DNA from: Nitrospira sp.
Lineage (GTDB): Bacteria > Nitrospirota > Nitrospiria > Nitrospirales > Nitrospiraceae
Length of the DNA: 64,000 bases
Direction of reading: 5' to 3'
Assembly (NCBI GenBank): GCA_037045225.1
Contig: JBAOHZ010000009.1
Location: 2,294,001 to 2,358,000 of the forward strand
The notes beneath the pieces were generated by a model. It made no database searches and was not told the origin of the DNA. It saw only the letters and a list, made by a program, of their open reading frames with translations. Below, piece after piece: positions 1-8,375 of this stretch (the stretch's first letter is position 1; the number at the start of each line of letters is the position of its first letter). Position numbers and translations under genes: made by a program.

Positions 1-459
1 GCGCGCAAGCTCGGCCGCACAGTGGTGTCGACCGATGCCGAAATTGTAAAGCGGGCGCAGCTGTCCGTGCCCGAAATCGTCAAGCAGTTCGGGTGGGAAC
101 ACTTTCGCGATCTGGAATCCGCCGTGTGCCGTGATTTTGCCGCTCGGGATCAGTTGATCATCGATACCGGCGGCGGCGCCATTTTGCGGCCGGAGAATGT
201 AGAAGCGCTGCGACGAACCGGGACCCTGGTCTGGCTCACCGCGACCGTGGAGACGATCACGCGTCGCATTGGCGGTGACACCCAGCGCCCATCGTTGACG
301 GGCACGAAGTCCTTCACGGAGGAAATTCGGGACGTACTGACCGAACGCACACCCAAGTATCAGGCGGCAGCCAATCACATAGTCCCTACCGATGGGGCCT
401 CGACCGGCGAGGTTGCCGAACGCATTCTGCGGCTACTGTCACGTGAGTCGGCAGGGTGA
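1..459 (+). CDS. aroK: Shikimate kinase, 5'-truncated by the window edge
   Basis: Shikimate kinase phosphorylates shikimate at the 3-hydroxyl with ATP in the cytoplasmic chorismate pathway. The reading frame is open from base 1. The N-terminal P-loop lies outside the window, so the true start is not visible. What remains matches the family in order: the STDAEI segment (shikimate-binding Asp region), FRDLES with the conserved Arg, a GGG shikimate-binding loop in DTGGGA, the RPSL lid segment and the ERTPKY region. The length is about 152 residues of a usual 170-190. The gene ends 49 bases before the tRNA promoter. Confidence 0.93.
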   Translation, partial: ARKLGRTVVSTDAEIVKRAQLSVPEIVKQFGWEHFRDLESAVCRDFAARDQLIIDTGGGAILRPENVEALRRTGTLVWLTATVETITRRIGGDTQRPSLTGTKSFTEEIRDVLTERTPKYQAAANHIVPTDGASTGEVAERILRLLSRESAG

Positions 460-507
460 CGTATCGAGCATTCTGGCGGTGAACGCCACCGTGGGGCGCC
501 GCGTTTC

Positions 508-537
508 TTGACATCCCCTCGGTAACATGGTTCTTAT
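508..537 (+). promoter_or_regulatory. Probable sigma-70 promoter of the tRNA-Arg gene
   Basis: A perfect -35 hexamer TTGACA (508-513) is followed after 18 bases by TCTTAT (532-537), which matches the -10 consensus at four of six positions. The tRNA begins only 8 bases downstream, so the 5' leader would be very short. This is inferred from consensus matching only. Confidence 0.55.
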
Positions 538-545
538 ACCCGCGC

Positions 546-622
546 GCGCCCGTAGCTCAATTGGATAGAGCATCGGACTTCGGATCCGAGGGTTGGGGGT
601 TCAAGTCCCTCCGGGCGCACCA
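546..622 (+). tRNA. tRNA-Arg, anticodon TCG
   Basis: A 77-base cloverleaf can be folded by eye. The acceptor stem pairs GCGCCCG with CGGGCGC, the D-arm stem is GCTC/GAGC, and the anticodon stem TCGGA/TCCGA closes the seven-base loop CTTCGGA with TCG at positions 34-36. The T-arm carries TTCAAGT, and CCA is encoded at 620-622. The anticodon reads CGN arginine codons, CGA in particular. The 3' 40 bases are the attachment core of the adjacent island. Integration kept this copy whole, so the host keeps a working gene. Confidence 0.97.
583..622 (+). repeat. Left attachment-site copy, inside the tRNA 3' half
   Basis: These 40 bases, from the anticodon stem 3' side to the CCA end, occur again without a mismatch at 8698-8737. 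The match stops at once on both sides: 582 is g against t at 8697, and 623 is t against a at 8738. A tRNA 3' half duplicated at the far end of a foreign segment is the classic product of tyrosine-recombinase integration. Confidence 0.93.
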
Positions 623-836
623 TATAATCAACAGGTTGCATCGTTTCTTGCTCTTCCCCCTCCGGTTTGGTCACGGTTTTGGTCACAGTTCCAGCCAGAC
701 TTCCTCGATTCACGGCGTCCGGAAGATCTCCTCGTGCGAGGTGCGCGTACCGCATAGTCGTCTCAATGGCGCGATGCCCGAGGATCTCCCGCCTATCGTT
801 ACCGACTTATACGCCTGATGGCGTACAATCGGCCGC

Positions 837-1115
837 ATGAGAAAAGCCGCACCCATATCAAGGTCAAGTCGGATTAGCATCCGTATCGACGTAGGGCTCA
901 AGAAGAGAGCCGTGAAGATTTTCGATCGTCTGGGCCTCACTGAAGCCGAAGCCATCCGCCTGTTCTATGCGCAGGTCGAACGCCATCAAGGCATTCCCTT
1001 CCCTGTCACCGTTCCAAACGCCACGACCATGACCGCCCTGGGCGAAACGAAGAAGCCGGAGAAGCTCCCTTCCTTTAAGACCTTCCACGCCCTCAGAAAC
1101 CATACCGGCGTATAA
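837..1115 (+). CDS. RelB/DinJ-family antitoxin
   Basis: The 92-residue protein has the RelB/DinJ layout. A ribbon-helix-helix N-terminus (SRISIRID, then a Lys-rich helix AVKIFDRLGLTEAEAIRLF) binds operator DNA as a dimer. A GIPFPV motif and a flexible C-terminal tail would wrap the cognate toxin. RelB/DinJ antitoxins neutralise RelE/YafQ mRNA interferases. The partner immediately downstream is broken (1119-1291), so this is an orphan antitoxin that may now act only as a repressor or as an anti-addiction factor. The start is the ATG at 837; no strong Shine-Dalgarno sequence is evident. Confidence 0.8.
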   Translation: MRKAAPISRSSRISIRIDVGLKKRAVKIFDRLGLTEAEAIRLFYAQVERHQGIPFPVTVPNATTMTALGETKKPEKLPSFKTFHALRNHTGV

Positions 1116-1118
1116 ACC

Positions 1119-1291
1119 TTGCTCACCCTCAAGCCCGCTACTCGGTTTCTCAAAGATCTGAAGGTAGCCAAAAAAAACGCGGGCAGGACATAGACGACCA
1201 TTGCTTGGAGCGTACTGGCTCGCCCCACACCCGCAAAAAACGTGCTTGGGTTGATCCCGGTTACACAGAGAGCTCTCTCGCCTGCCACTGA
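1119..1291 (+). pseudogene. YafQ/RelE-type toxin, internally deleted
   Basis: Three bases after the antitoxin stop, a TTG-initiated frame encodes 24 residues (LTLKPATRFLKDLKVAKKN...) that match the YafQ N-terminus, including the Lys-rich helix, and then stops at 1191-1193. About ten bases later a different frame carries CLERTGSPH. This resembles the final ERTGTH strand of YafQ toxins. The intervening ~60 catalytic residues are missing. I infer an internal deletion with frameshift, so no active nuclease can be made. Confidence 0.6.
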
Positions 1292-1801
1292 TCGCATCGG
1301 TTCATCGTGAAGCTCTGGGCACGATGATCGATCAGATCAGTCGCACCCTGTCACCCGGCCACAATCTTCTACGGGTGAGAGGAAACAATGGTCCGTCTTT
1401 TGGGAAGGCGGCGATGCGTTAGCTTGGCCGCCGTTCTGTTTGATCGTGGGTTACAAACACAGAGAAGAGAAAAGGGATACTGAAACCATGGGGAGATTCG
1501 TCACGCAAAGAGTCCGCCCAACGAGGCCGCCCGGCCGTTCCGGACCACTGGACCGGACGGCCGGGGGGATCGGGGGCGCAGCCCCCGCTTCACTTGATCT
1601 ATATGGTCAAAGTAGGAAGACACTTCCAGTCGGATCGCAACGAATCGGCTCGTCTAAGAGGGGTTGGCCATCAAAAAGGTATTTGTCCTTTAGACCTACA
1701 AAGTGTTGGAACAGAAGGCCTCGAAATTCGAAGCAAACAGCGCTATATTCCCGCTGGCCTCAAGATATCTGAATTGACGAGCATCCACTGCGGGGTTCAG
1801 C
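1292..1801. other. Gene-poor leader of the defence operon with strong hairpins
   Basis: I see no convincing gene in these 510 bases. Two GC-rich inverted repeats stand out. The first pairs 1531-1543 with 1553-1564 (ccggccgt-ccgg, one bulged t, nine-base loop). The second pairs gggggc at 1572-1577 with gccccc at 1581-1586 (loop gca). They could form a terminator-like or regulatory structure about 215 bases upstream of the SIR2 gene, but no T-run follows either stem. Short frames here (for example 1594-1893 +) have no recognisable motif. Confidence 0.45.
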
Positions 1802-3202
1802 GTGCCGACAGTACCATCCGATTTGCTAGGAGCTATTGCAGACCCAACAGGGGGCAAAGTGGCAATCATTATTGGTGCAGGGTCGTCCATTGAAGCGCCT
1901 ACGAGACTTCCCCTGTCCAAAAAATGTGCTGAAGATGCCCATGAAAGACTGATAGCTGACGGTGTTCTGGTGAATGGAGATTGTGCGGATCCAGCCGACC
2001 TGAGTGCGCTGGCAGATGCGGTCTACACTAAAAGAAACAACAAACAGGAAGAGTTAGTGAGCCGTCTTCCTGTCACAGAGTTTAGAAATGCAAAGCCTAA
2101 CGAGGGTCATGTTATTGCTGCTGCCCTTCTCGTTGAGCGTGCTGTTATTGATGTTCTAAGCCTCAATTTTGATCATGCTCAAGAGCACGCCCTACCTGTT
2201 GTCGACGCGGGATCGAATGTTAGTGTCGTGTACGGCCCGCAGGACCACTCTCAGGTTGGGGTATGCAACTTCATTTACCTCCATCGCGATGCTGGGGCTA
2301 AATTTGAGGACTGGATACTGCGAAGTCAGCAACTAACCCAGGAATGGCAAGGAAAATGGGAGGAGGTAATTTCGTTAAGGGTGTCTGCTACGCCCCACTT
2401 GGTCTTTGCTGGACTTGGTTCTCCGGCTAAAGTACTTGTTGAATCGGTTCAGCGGATTAAAACTGCAGTTCCAATTGGTCACAAGGTCTACTATGTGGAT
2501 CCAGGGCAACTGGAGGCTTCCGCGTTTGCCAGTAGTTTAGCTATTACCGTTGAACAGCATATTAGTCTTGGTTGGGTCGAATTCATGAAGGCCTTGGCAG
2601 CGCGTGTAGCTGAAGAACATATTAGAGTGTTGCGTGATAGCTGCGCTGATTTTGCAACGAACAATGCTATTCAGAATGAGGATTGCGATGGCTTTCTTGG
2701 CGAGTTAAAAACGCTTGGGTTGATTGCACTTGGCCGGATAAGAGCAGTTTGGCAACTTGAAATGACAGTGTCTTATCTCCCTCATCGCGGGTGTCATCAC
2801 GACCAATATGCCGATTTAGTGCAGTGCATAGCCCTAATAGAGCGAATCACAAGTGCGAAGGCCAGGCCTGATATCGCTGGGTGTATAACTCTGCACCGAG
2901 CAGGAAAGCCTGTTTGCACTGTTGTTCCAATATCCGGTAGGGGAACTAGAACTTTTGCAATGATTGAACCGATGTTTGCGCATTTCGAAAGGGAAATCGC
3001 CAAAGCGTCAAAACCTACACCTGTTATATTCCTTCTTTCTGGTGTCCAAGGGACGCCAGAAGTTACAAAACTACCTTCGGATATCGTTATGGGAGAACAA
3101 CTAGATAATTTAGTATTAGGGAAACCCAAGCGCTCAATCACAGATGTTTTTAAGGCCCGCCAATATCCCAAAATCATTCAAGATATGATAGGGAACGCCT
3201 GA
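1802..3202 (+). CDS. lmuA: SIR2-domain effector of a Lamassu-like defence system
   Basis: The N-terminal ~270 residues form a SIR2-like NAD-binding fold. A GAGSS loop lies at 25-29, LSLNFD carries the conserved Asn122 and Asp124, and YLHRD supplies the likely catalytic His161. Defence SIR2 domains usually hydrolyse NAD+ and starve the infected cell. The C-terminal ~190 residues match nothing I recognise and probably dock to the partner proteins. The start is GTG at 1802, since the frame is closed by a TGA at 1775 and no better start lies between. The stop is one base before the next gene. The order effector, small protein, SMC-like ATPase is that of Lamassu/DdmABC operons, where the first gene (LmuA) is the interchangeable effector. 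NADase activity is inferred. Confidence 0.75.
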   Translation: MPTVPSDLLGAIADPTGGKVAIIIGAGSSIEAPTRLPLSKKCAEDAHERLIADGVLVNGDCADPADLSALADAVYTKRNNKQEELVSRLPVTEFRNAKPNEGHVIAAALLVERAVIDVLSLNFDHAQEHALPVVDAGSNVSVVYGPQDHSQVGVCNFIYLHRDAGAKFEDWILRSQQLTQEWQGKWEEVISLRVSATPHLVFAGLGSPAKVLVESVQRIKTAVPIGHKVYYVDPGQLEASAFASSLAITVEQHISLGWVEFMKALAARVAEEHIRVLRDSCADFATNNAIQNEDCDGFLGELKTLGLIALGRIRAVWQLEMTVSYLPHRGCHHDQYADLVQCIALIERITSAKARPDIAGCITLHRAGKPVCTVVPISGRGTRTFAMIEPMFAHFEREIAKASKPTPVIFLLSGVQGTPEVTKLPSDIVMGEQLDNLVLGKPKRSITDVFKARQYPKIIQDMIGNA

Positions 3203-3203
3203 G

Positions 3204-3842
3204 GTGAGCCAACCATTGAGTGTAATAACAGTAATCGTTGAGGTCCAACGATTACTAGAGATGGCTGCGTATGTGGTAGTACGTGATCCGTTGATCGCGG
3301 GCACAAATCAGGACAAGCTCGAGTTTGAACGTGAGCAACCTACGGAGGTGCTTTCTGGGCACTGGTTATTGGCAGAGGATGCTGTCTCTATAGTAGCAAT
3401 AGTAGTATACGATCATTTAAGTGACTTGCTTGCTTCTTGGCACCTTGCTCAAGGTGCCGTCGTAGACCTAATTTCCAGAAAATTAAGCACATCAGATCCA
3501 AAGTTATGGGAGGGTTATTTAGTTCTTATCAACCCTGCGCTTCCAACCGTAGCCGATAAACGTGAGATCGAAAAGATTCGGCATGATGTTTCACGCGTTC
3601 GTAAGATTGTGGCCACAGGAGAAGAGCTTCTTACAGTCTCTGATGTCGAAAGGGTCTTGCTACCATTTCTACCTATAGATGTAGGGACATTTGATGTAGG
3701 GCCCGCCTCATTGCTTGAGATTCTCCCTGGTTTGCTAGCGACCCAAGGCGTGCCGCTTGATTCGGCTACAGTGATAGTAGATGCGTTTAAGAAGCAGGAA
3801 CCTTTGCTTGAGCGTCTGTTCAGGAAGAAGGAGGGACAGTGA
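3204..3842 (+). CDS. lmuC: Middle component of Lamassu-like / ABC three-component system
   Basis: This 212-residue, mostly helical soluble protein has no catalytic motif. It has features such as WEGYLVLINPAL and a conserved-looking IRHDVSRVRKIV stretch. These, and its place between effector and ATPase, fit the small accessory subunit (LmuC/DdmB, the middle component of ABC-3C systems) that bridges effector and SMC-like dimer. It starts with GTG one base after the SIR2 stop, and its end overlaps the ATPase start by four bases (GTGA), so all three proteins are probably translationally coupled. The assignment rests mainly on context, size and weak sequence resemblance. Confidence 0.6.
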   Translation: MSQPLSVITVIVEVQRLLEMAAYVVVRDPLIAGTNQDKLEFEREQPTEVLSGHWLLAEDAVSIVAIVVYDHLSDLLASWHLAQGAVVDLISRKLSTSDPKLWEGYLVLINPALPTVADKREIEKIRHDVSRVRKIVATGEELLTVSDVERVLLPFLPIDVGTFDVGPASLLEILPGLLATQGVPLDSATVIVDAFKKQEPLLERLFRKKEGQ

Positions 3843-5989
3843 GACTCGAGTCCCTTGAAGTCGAGGGTTTTCGCTCCTTTTCAGAAAAGGTGTCTCTAGA
3901 CTTTTCTGGAGACGTGATCTTGGTTAATGGGGCAAATGGAACAGGTAAAACGTCAATATTAGACGCTGTTTTGTGGGGGTTGTGTGGGACCTTGCCGCGC
4001 TTAAAGAAGGCTCAGGACAAGGTTCTCTCGCTCTATGCCAAGTTTGGTTATGCACAGGTAACGTTAACTCTGTCGAACGAGTCAACTGGGCTTATACGTG
4101 TTAGCAGACGATACGATGGCACACAGATGACTCTCACTCTTCAGGAAGGAAACGAACAGTTAGTTTCCCGAAAAGGCGAGAACCGTTTGCTAGAGCTACT
4201 GTGGCCTGTCGCTCTTTCGAGTGAGAAAAGTTTTGAAACATTAGCGAATGTGCTGACGCATTGCGTATATCTCCAGCAAGATCTAGTGCGAGGCTTCATA
4301 GAAAGTGAATCAGATATTGAGCGATTCCAGGCTCTAAGTGAGCTAGTGGGAGCAGGTCGTATTACGGAACTTCAGAAGCAGCTTGAAAGCGCACGGCTTG
4401 CCTGGAGCCGAGCAATCACCCAGCGTGAGGCCGATGTGGAGGTCACGCGACGACAGTTAGAACAAGTGCGGCAGCAAATCGATAGGCGAGGCGCAAGTGA
4501 TAGTGAGCTGGTTTCCAGCCTGGCGGACTCGTGGCAGCTTTGGTGGGGAAGTGTTGGTGAAATAGGTTTAGCTTATGATGCTATTCCTCCTATCGAGTCT
4601 GCTGAAGCCTCAGTAAGTCTTGACGCGATTCTGCGAAGGATTCAAACGGAGACGGCTGCAAGTTCACGACGGATAGCTACTTTAGATGCTCTTGACCGGG
4701 ATTTTGAGAGCCTCCAAACGGCTCCTCCTCGCGACGAGGAGATTAGTGATGCCGAGTTGCAGTTGACCGAGGTTAGAGAAAAATGGAAAGAAGTGAATTT
4801 TAAGCTCGCAGATGCTCAAACAAAGGCAGCTGAAGAGCGGCGTCGACTCATAGACCTGCGAGAATCCCAGGAAAGCCTTAAATCACTCGCATCTCTAGCC
4901 TTGCGCCATCTCGGTGAAAATTGTCCTGTGTGCAGTCAAGCTTATGACGAACTTACAACACGAGAGAGATTGGAGCGATTGGCTAGTGGGCAGGAAATGC
5001 CAGCGTCGGAAGCCATAGAGGCAGCTACTGTGAATGCTTTATCTAATGAATTATCGCAGACACAAGCGAAACTCTCGGTTGCGGAGGCGCATTATCGTCA
5101 GCTTGTCGAAAAGCGGAACGAGTATTTAGCGCTCCAGCAAAGTGCATTAAGGCAACTGGCGTCCTTCAATATTACACCTCCGGAGCATTCTCCCCTGTCT
5201 GCAACTCTTAGGAGCGCTCGAACAAGCCTCACCGAAAGAGACCGTCGTTATAGGGATTTATATTCTTCTGGAGAACAGCTGTCCCTAGCATTGAGCCGCC
5301 TGTCAGAGCAGTTGGAAAAAGGCAAGCTTCAGCAGGAGTTGACCACATTAGAAAGGGCATATCAGGAACAGAAGACAGTGTACGATTCTTATGCGGAGGT
5401 CAGGCAAACCGCGACTCAAATGATTGATGCGTTGCGAGAGGTTGGTGCGGTGGCGGTTGGATCGCAAATCAAGCAGATAGAGCCACTTTTAGATAGGATT
5501 TACGCCAGAATAGTTCCTCATCCCGCCTTCACTCGTACATCTCTGTTCAGCAAATACACTCAAGGTAAAGGCCGAATGGATGTTCTCATTGAGGATCCCG
5601 TTGGTAATGTTAAGAAACAAGATCCTCTCGGAGTCCTCAGCAGCTCTCAGTTAAATGCTTTAGCCTTCTCAGTGTTTTTGTCGTTCAATCTGGCCACCTC
5701 CTCGATTCCTTTAGAGATGGCCGTACTTGATGATCCGTTGCAAAGTTTAGACGATGTTAACCTTCTCGGTTTAGTGGATGTACTGCGAAGAGCTAGAGGT
5801 AAGCGTCAGCTTCTGATCTCCACGCATGATGAGCGTTTTAGCCAGCTGCTCATGCGGAAATTGAGACCTATTGAAAGCAATCAAAAAACAAAGGTTATTA
5901 CACTTCAATCGTGGACGCGTAACGGCCCTGAACTGACTTCATCAGAAGTGCCATTTCAATCCCAACGCCACAGTATACTCACAGCCTAG
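3839..5989 (+). CDS. lmuB: Rad50/SMC-like ATPase of a Lamassu-like defence system
   Basis: The 716-residue protein is a split ABC ATPase. Walker A (GANGTGKTS) lies at 31-39. Coiled-coil arms span about 175-360 and 375-530, meeting at a Rad50-type zinc hook CPVC at 362-365. The C-terminal lobe has the ABC signature region LSSSQLNALAF (600-610), Walker B and D-loop in MAVLDDPLQSLDD (627-639) and the H-loop STHDERF (661-667). LmuB/DdmC proteins of this size sense foreign DNA ends or replicating plasmid/phage DNA and release the effector. The start is GTG at 3839. It is the last gene of the operon, ending 91 bases from a convergent gene. RecF/RecN housekeeping roles are unlikely because of the hook and operon context. 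Confidence 0.82.
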   Translation: MRLESLEVEGFRSFSEKVSLDFSGDVILVNGANGTGKTSILDAVLWGLCGTLPRLKKAQDKVLSLYAKFGYAQVTLTLSNESTGLIRVSRRYDGTQMTLTLQEGNEQLVSRKGENRLLELLWPVALSSEKSFETLANVLTHCVYLQQDLVRGFIESESDIERFQALSELVGAGRITELQKQLESARLAWSRAITQREADVEVTRRQLEQVRQQIDRRGASDSELVSSLADSWQLWWGSVGEIGLAYDAIPPIESAEASVSLDAILRRIQTETAASSRRIATLDALDRDFESLQTAPPRDEEISDAELQLTEVREKWKEVNFKLADAQTKAAEERRRLIDLRESQESLKSLASLALRHLGENCPVCSQAYDELTTRERLERLASGQEMPASEAIEAATVNALSNELSQTQAKLSVAEAHYRQLVEKRNEYLALQQSALRQLASFNITPPEHSPLSATLRSARTSLTERDRRYRDLYSSGEQLSLALSRLSEQLEKGKLQQELTTLERAYQEQKTVYDSYAEVRQTATQMIDALREVGAVAVGSQIKQIEPLLDRIYARIVPHPAFTRTSLFSKYTQGKGRMDVLIEDPVGNVKKQDPLGVLSSSQLNALAFSVFLSFNLATSSIPLEMAVLDDPLQSLDDVNLLGLVDVLRRARGKRQLLISTHDERFSQLLMRKLRPIESNQKTKVITLQSWTRNGPELTSSEVPFQSQRHSILTA

Positions 5990-6080
5990 TTTAATGCCGG
6001 AGAATACATTCCTCAAAAAATGCGTAATCGGCTGACTCTCTAGCCTGGCTAGGCATCGGTTATCAATAAGGGGGGGAGGT

Positions 6081-8375
6081 CTAATTCCCTCGAGGCTCGT
6101 TCAGGTCGCTTTCTAGTCCCTCGAACATGCTCTGAACGTCATCATCACTGGATTCGGACCCTCCCCAGTCTCTATCGTCATCATCGGGCTCTGAAACGTT
6201 GGCACGATCGTTTTCAATCTCCTCGGCACGCTCTAAGAGCTTTTGAGTGTACTCTTCTACGTCTATGCCGATTCTTTCGCCGACATATTCGATGTCTGTT
6301 ACGGCACCTCGAATCCAATCCGGATCGTCATCACTATTTGCAGGATGATCTGATGCAAATGCTCTAAACAGCTTTCTCAAAGCGTCACATTTCTCATGCG
6401 AAACCGCTTTAGGGTAGTCATGATAAAAATCAGCTGCAGCCCGAAACTCTGCATCCGTCTCTGGGTCCGATAATAAACAGTGCTGCGCAGAGGTAAAAGC
6501 TGCTTCATGCTCTTTAAGTCCTCGTTTAGTTAGACTTTGCAAAAGACGGATCAAATCCTCCTTGTCACCCGACCCCTTTAGCCATAGCGCACTCATCTGA
6601 GCAAGCACCGATTCAACGATGGACGTAGCGCTTTTAAGTTTCAGTTCGTCTATGACATTTATCAAAAAATGGACCCGGCTTTCATTGGATGGTGGGTAAG
6701 AGGAGAGGCCCACTGTTTCACCCTGCCGGTTTACCCTATGGATTGTCCTCGCGCTCGGTCCCCATAGGTTGCTAGATAGCATTCGTACAAATTCGATTGC
6801 TGCACGATCAATTGCTGGATATCGTTTGCCCCGATGGCCTGTCCAGAGTGTTGTGTACTGCTCATAGAATGAGGCCCCACGCAGGAGGTCTGTAGTGTCA
6901 GAATCCGAGGTCTCCAGGAATTTCTCCATGAAGTCCCGAATTGATGGGTTGTGAAATGAGATAATAACGTCATCTCCAATTTTTCTACTCTTGATAAAAT
7001 TGCCGTCAAGCCCCTTGAGCGAATCAACCCAATCTCCTGGTCCAGTCGAAAAGCCGAAACGTTTCTGCCGAAGCTGATAAAAAGACCAAAAGGCCTTTTC
7101 AAGGTTCTCTAAAGTTGTTTCATCAGAAAGTGTTGTTAGCACAAACAGTAAGCTTCTCGCGGCTTCTGATATCTGATAACGAAATGCGTGGTCCCATATT
7201 CTTGTCGGATTGTGCAGGCTATCGACAAACTCTTGAAGGTATAGAGTGGGAGTCACTCCGAGAGCATGTGTGCTCTGTGTCATGTAGTCGATTACTCTCG
7301 GATTGTAATTACGATGGAGAAGAATATTTTCGTAGGCGCAATTTTCCAGCAGAGCAAGTTTGTATTCTTTAGGCAAATCAGAATAATAAATGTGGTTGTA
7401 TAGAATCTTTGCTCGCACCTTCCTTGTGTAATCGCCAAGGTTTATCACACACATCTTGAAGTTTACCGGAGGGTTCGCGAACGATTCGTACTGTAGTTTA
7501 GCGATGTTCAGAATGTATTCTCTCGTAGTTAGAATAAAGCGCCAGTTTGGATTCGCTGCTACCTCAGCCATCAGCTCTACAAGACGCTGATCCTCGTTCT
7601 TCTGAAGCTTATTCAACGATGTTTTCCCAAGGAAGTCGTCAAAGTAAAAAACCTGTTTTGACTTTGGATTCTTTATGGGACGTAACTCCGATAGGTCATG
7701 GGCGATGCGGAACGCCGCGAATCCCTGCCGCTCTACGAGATCTGCAAGTAGGACCTCGGCGAGAGTGGTTTTTCCTATGCCAGGGATTCCTGCTACGATA
7801 CAAAAGTGAGATTCATGTAGTACTTCCTGCGCTCGGTCAAGGCTTGGATTTGGAACATAGCGAGAAAGTCTTAGACGAATGCGCTCGAGATGTGCATCGG
7901 AGTCGGAGAATATGCCAGCGTGAAGAATTCGCTCTAATACAATCGAACTGGTCAACCACAGCTTGAAATGTGCGCGCTCAATGTCAGTGTATTCGGTTAG
8001 TAAGTTGTTCAGGTCATCTTTCCCGAGAATATCGGAGGGTCCGACACAGTATGGTGTGAGAATGCCAAGTAAGTCAGCTTTGTTCCCGGGGGTTAACCCA
8101 ACGGAGGTGGTTACAATATATCTTGACGGGTTAAGGACCTTAAGTTTGTCGCTTTCCCCAATTAGGGCCCGACGGAGAGCATTGAAACCGGATTCGGCGT
8201 AATGTTTAGACTGAACAATTAATTTATCGTTCCCCGAACTGTGTCGAAAATCTATGCCGGAATCGCGGCCAGTGGTAAAGCTTTCGAGTCGCACTCCGAG
8301 CCACTTTTGCAATAGGTCACGGCTCAGCAACTCGAAATCATGAGGTGAGAGAGATCGGAAGTCGTAGTCGGCCAT
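6081..8375 (-). CDS. Mrr-type nuclease fused to nSTAND3 NTPase, putative abortive-infection protein
   Basis: Residues 1-110 are an Mrr-like PD-(D/E)xK endonuclease: HDFELLSRDLL carries the family Glu, DSGID gives Asp42, and IVQSKHY gives Gln55 and Lys57. Residues ~185-330 are a STAND NTPase with Walker A GIPGIGKTT (196-204), the nSTAND3-typical Walker B QVFYFDDFLG (241-250) and an LTTREYIL sensor segment. The remainder is helical and ends in a very acidic tail (EPDDDDRD, ESSDDD). STAND fusions of this kind detect a phage component and then cut DNA. Avs4 uses the same nuclease-STAND order but is about twice as long, lacking here the large repeat sensor. Transcription converges with the SMC gene. 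The trigger is unknown. Confidence 0.82.
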   Translation of the reverse strand: MADYDFRSLSPHDFELLSRDLLQKWLGVRLESFTTGRDSGIDFRHSSGNDKLIVQSKHYAESGFNALRRALIGESDKLKVLNPSRYIVTTSVGLTPGNKADLLGILTPYCVGPSDILGKDDLNNLLTEYTDIERAHFKLWLTSSIVLERILHAGIFSDSDAHLERIRLRLSRYVPNPSLDRAQEVLHESHFCIVAGIPGIGKTTLAEVLLADLVERQGFAAFRIAHDLSELRPIKNPKSKQVFYFDDFLGKTSLNKLQKNEDQRLVELMAEVAANPNWRFILTTREYILNIAKLQYESFANPPVNFKMCVINLGDYTRKVRAKILYNHIYYSDLPKEYKLALLENCAYENILLHRNYNPRVIDYMTQSTHALGVTPTLYLQEFVDSLHNPTRIWDHAFRYQISEAARSLLFVLTTLSDETTLENLEKAFWSFYQLRQKRFGFSTGPGDWVDSLKGLDGNFIKSRKIGDDVIISFHNPSIRDFMEKFLETSDSDTTDLLRGASFYEQYTTLWTGHRGKRYPAIDRAAIEFVRMLSSNLWGPSARTIHRVNRQGETVGLSSYPPSNESRVHFLINVIDELKLKSATSIVESVLAQMSALWLKGSGDKEDLIRLLQSLTKRGLKEHEAAFTSAQHCLLSDPETDAEFRAAADFYHDYPKAVSHEKCDALRKLFRAFASDHPANSDDDPDWIRGAVTDIEYVGERIGIDVEEYTQKLLERAEEIENDRANVSEPDDDDRDWGGSESSDDDVQSMFEGLESDLNEPRGN

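Larger units (their letters stand above)
534..806 (-). pseudogene. Tyrosine integrase remnant (C-terminal end only)
   Basis: The minus-strand frame open from 806 encodes ILGHRAIETTMRYAHL. This is the C-terminal signature of phage-type tyrosine recombinases, with the HxxR-like GHR and the catalytic Tyr in MRYAHL. It continues with a TVTKTVTK tail and then runs antisense through the tRNA. A stop at 807-809 and the lack of the catalytic core upstream show that only the last ~75 residues survive. An integrase whose 3' end abuts the tRNA attachment site is the usual layout for such islands. Gene loss after integration is inferred. Confidence 0.75.

Noticed and set aside
561..818. Plus-strand frame of 85 codons across the tRNA
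   Set aside because: It reads through the tRNA and the antisense of the integrase remnant, with no ribosome site or recognisable motif.
1440..1893. Two overlapping frames upstream of the SIR2 gene as extra operon members
   Set aside because: They run through GC hairpins, have no domain motif and overlap the SIR2 start; the region looks non-coding.
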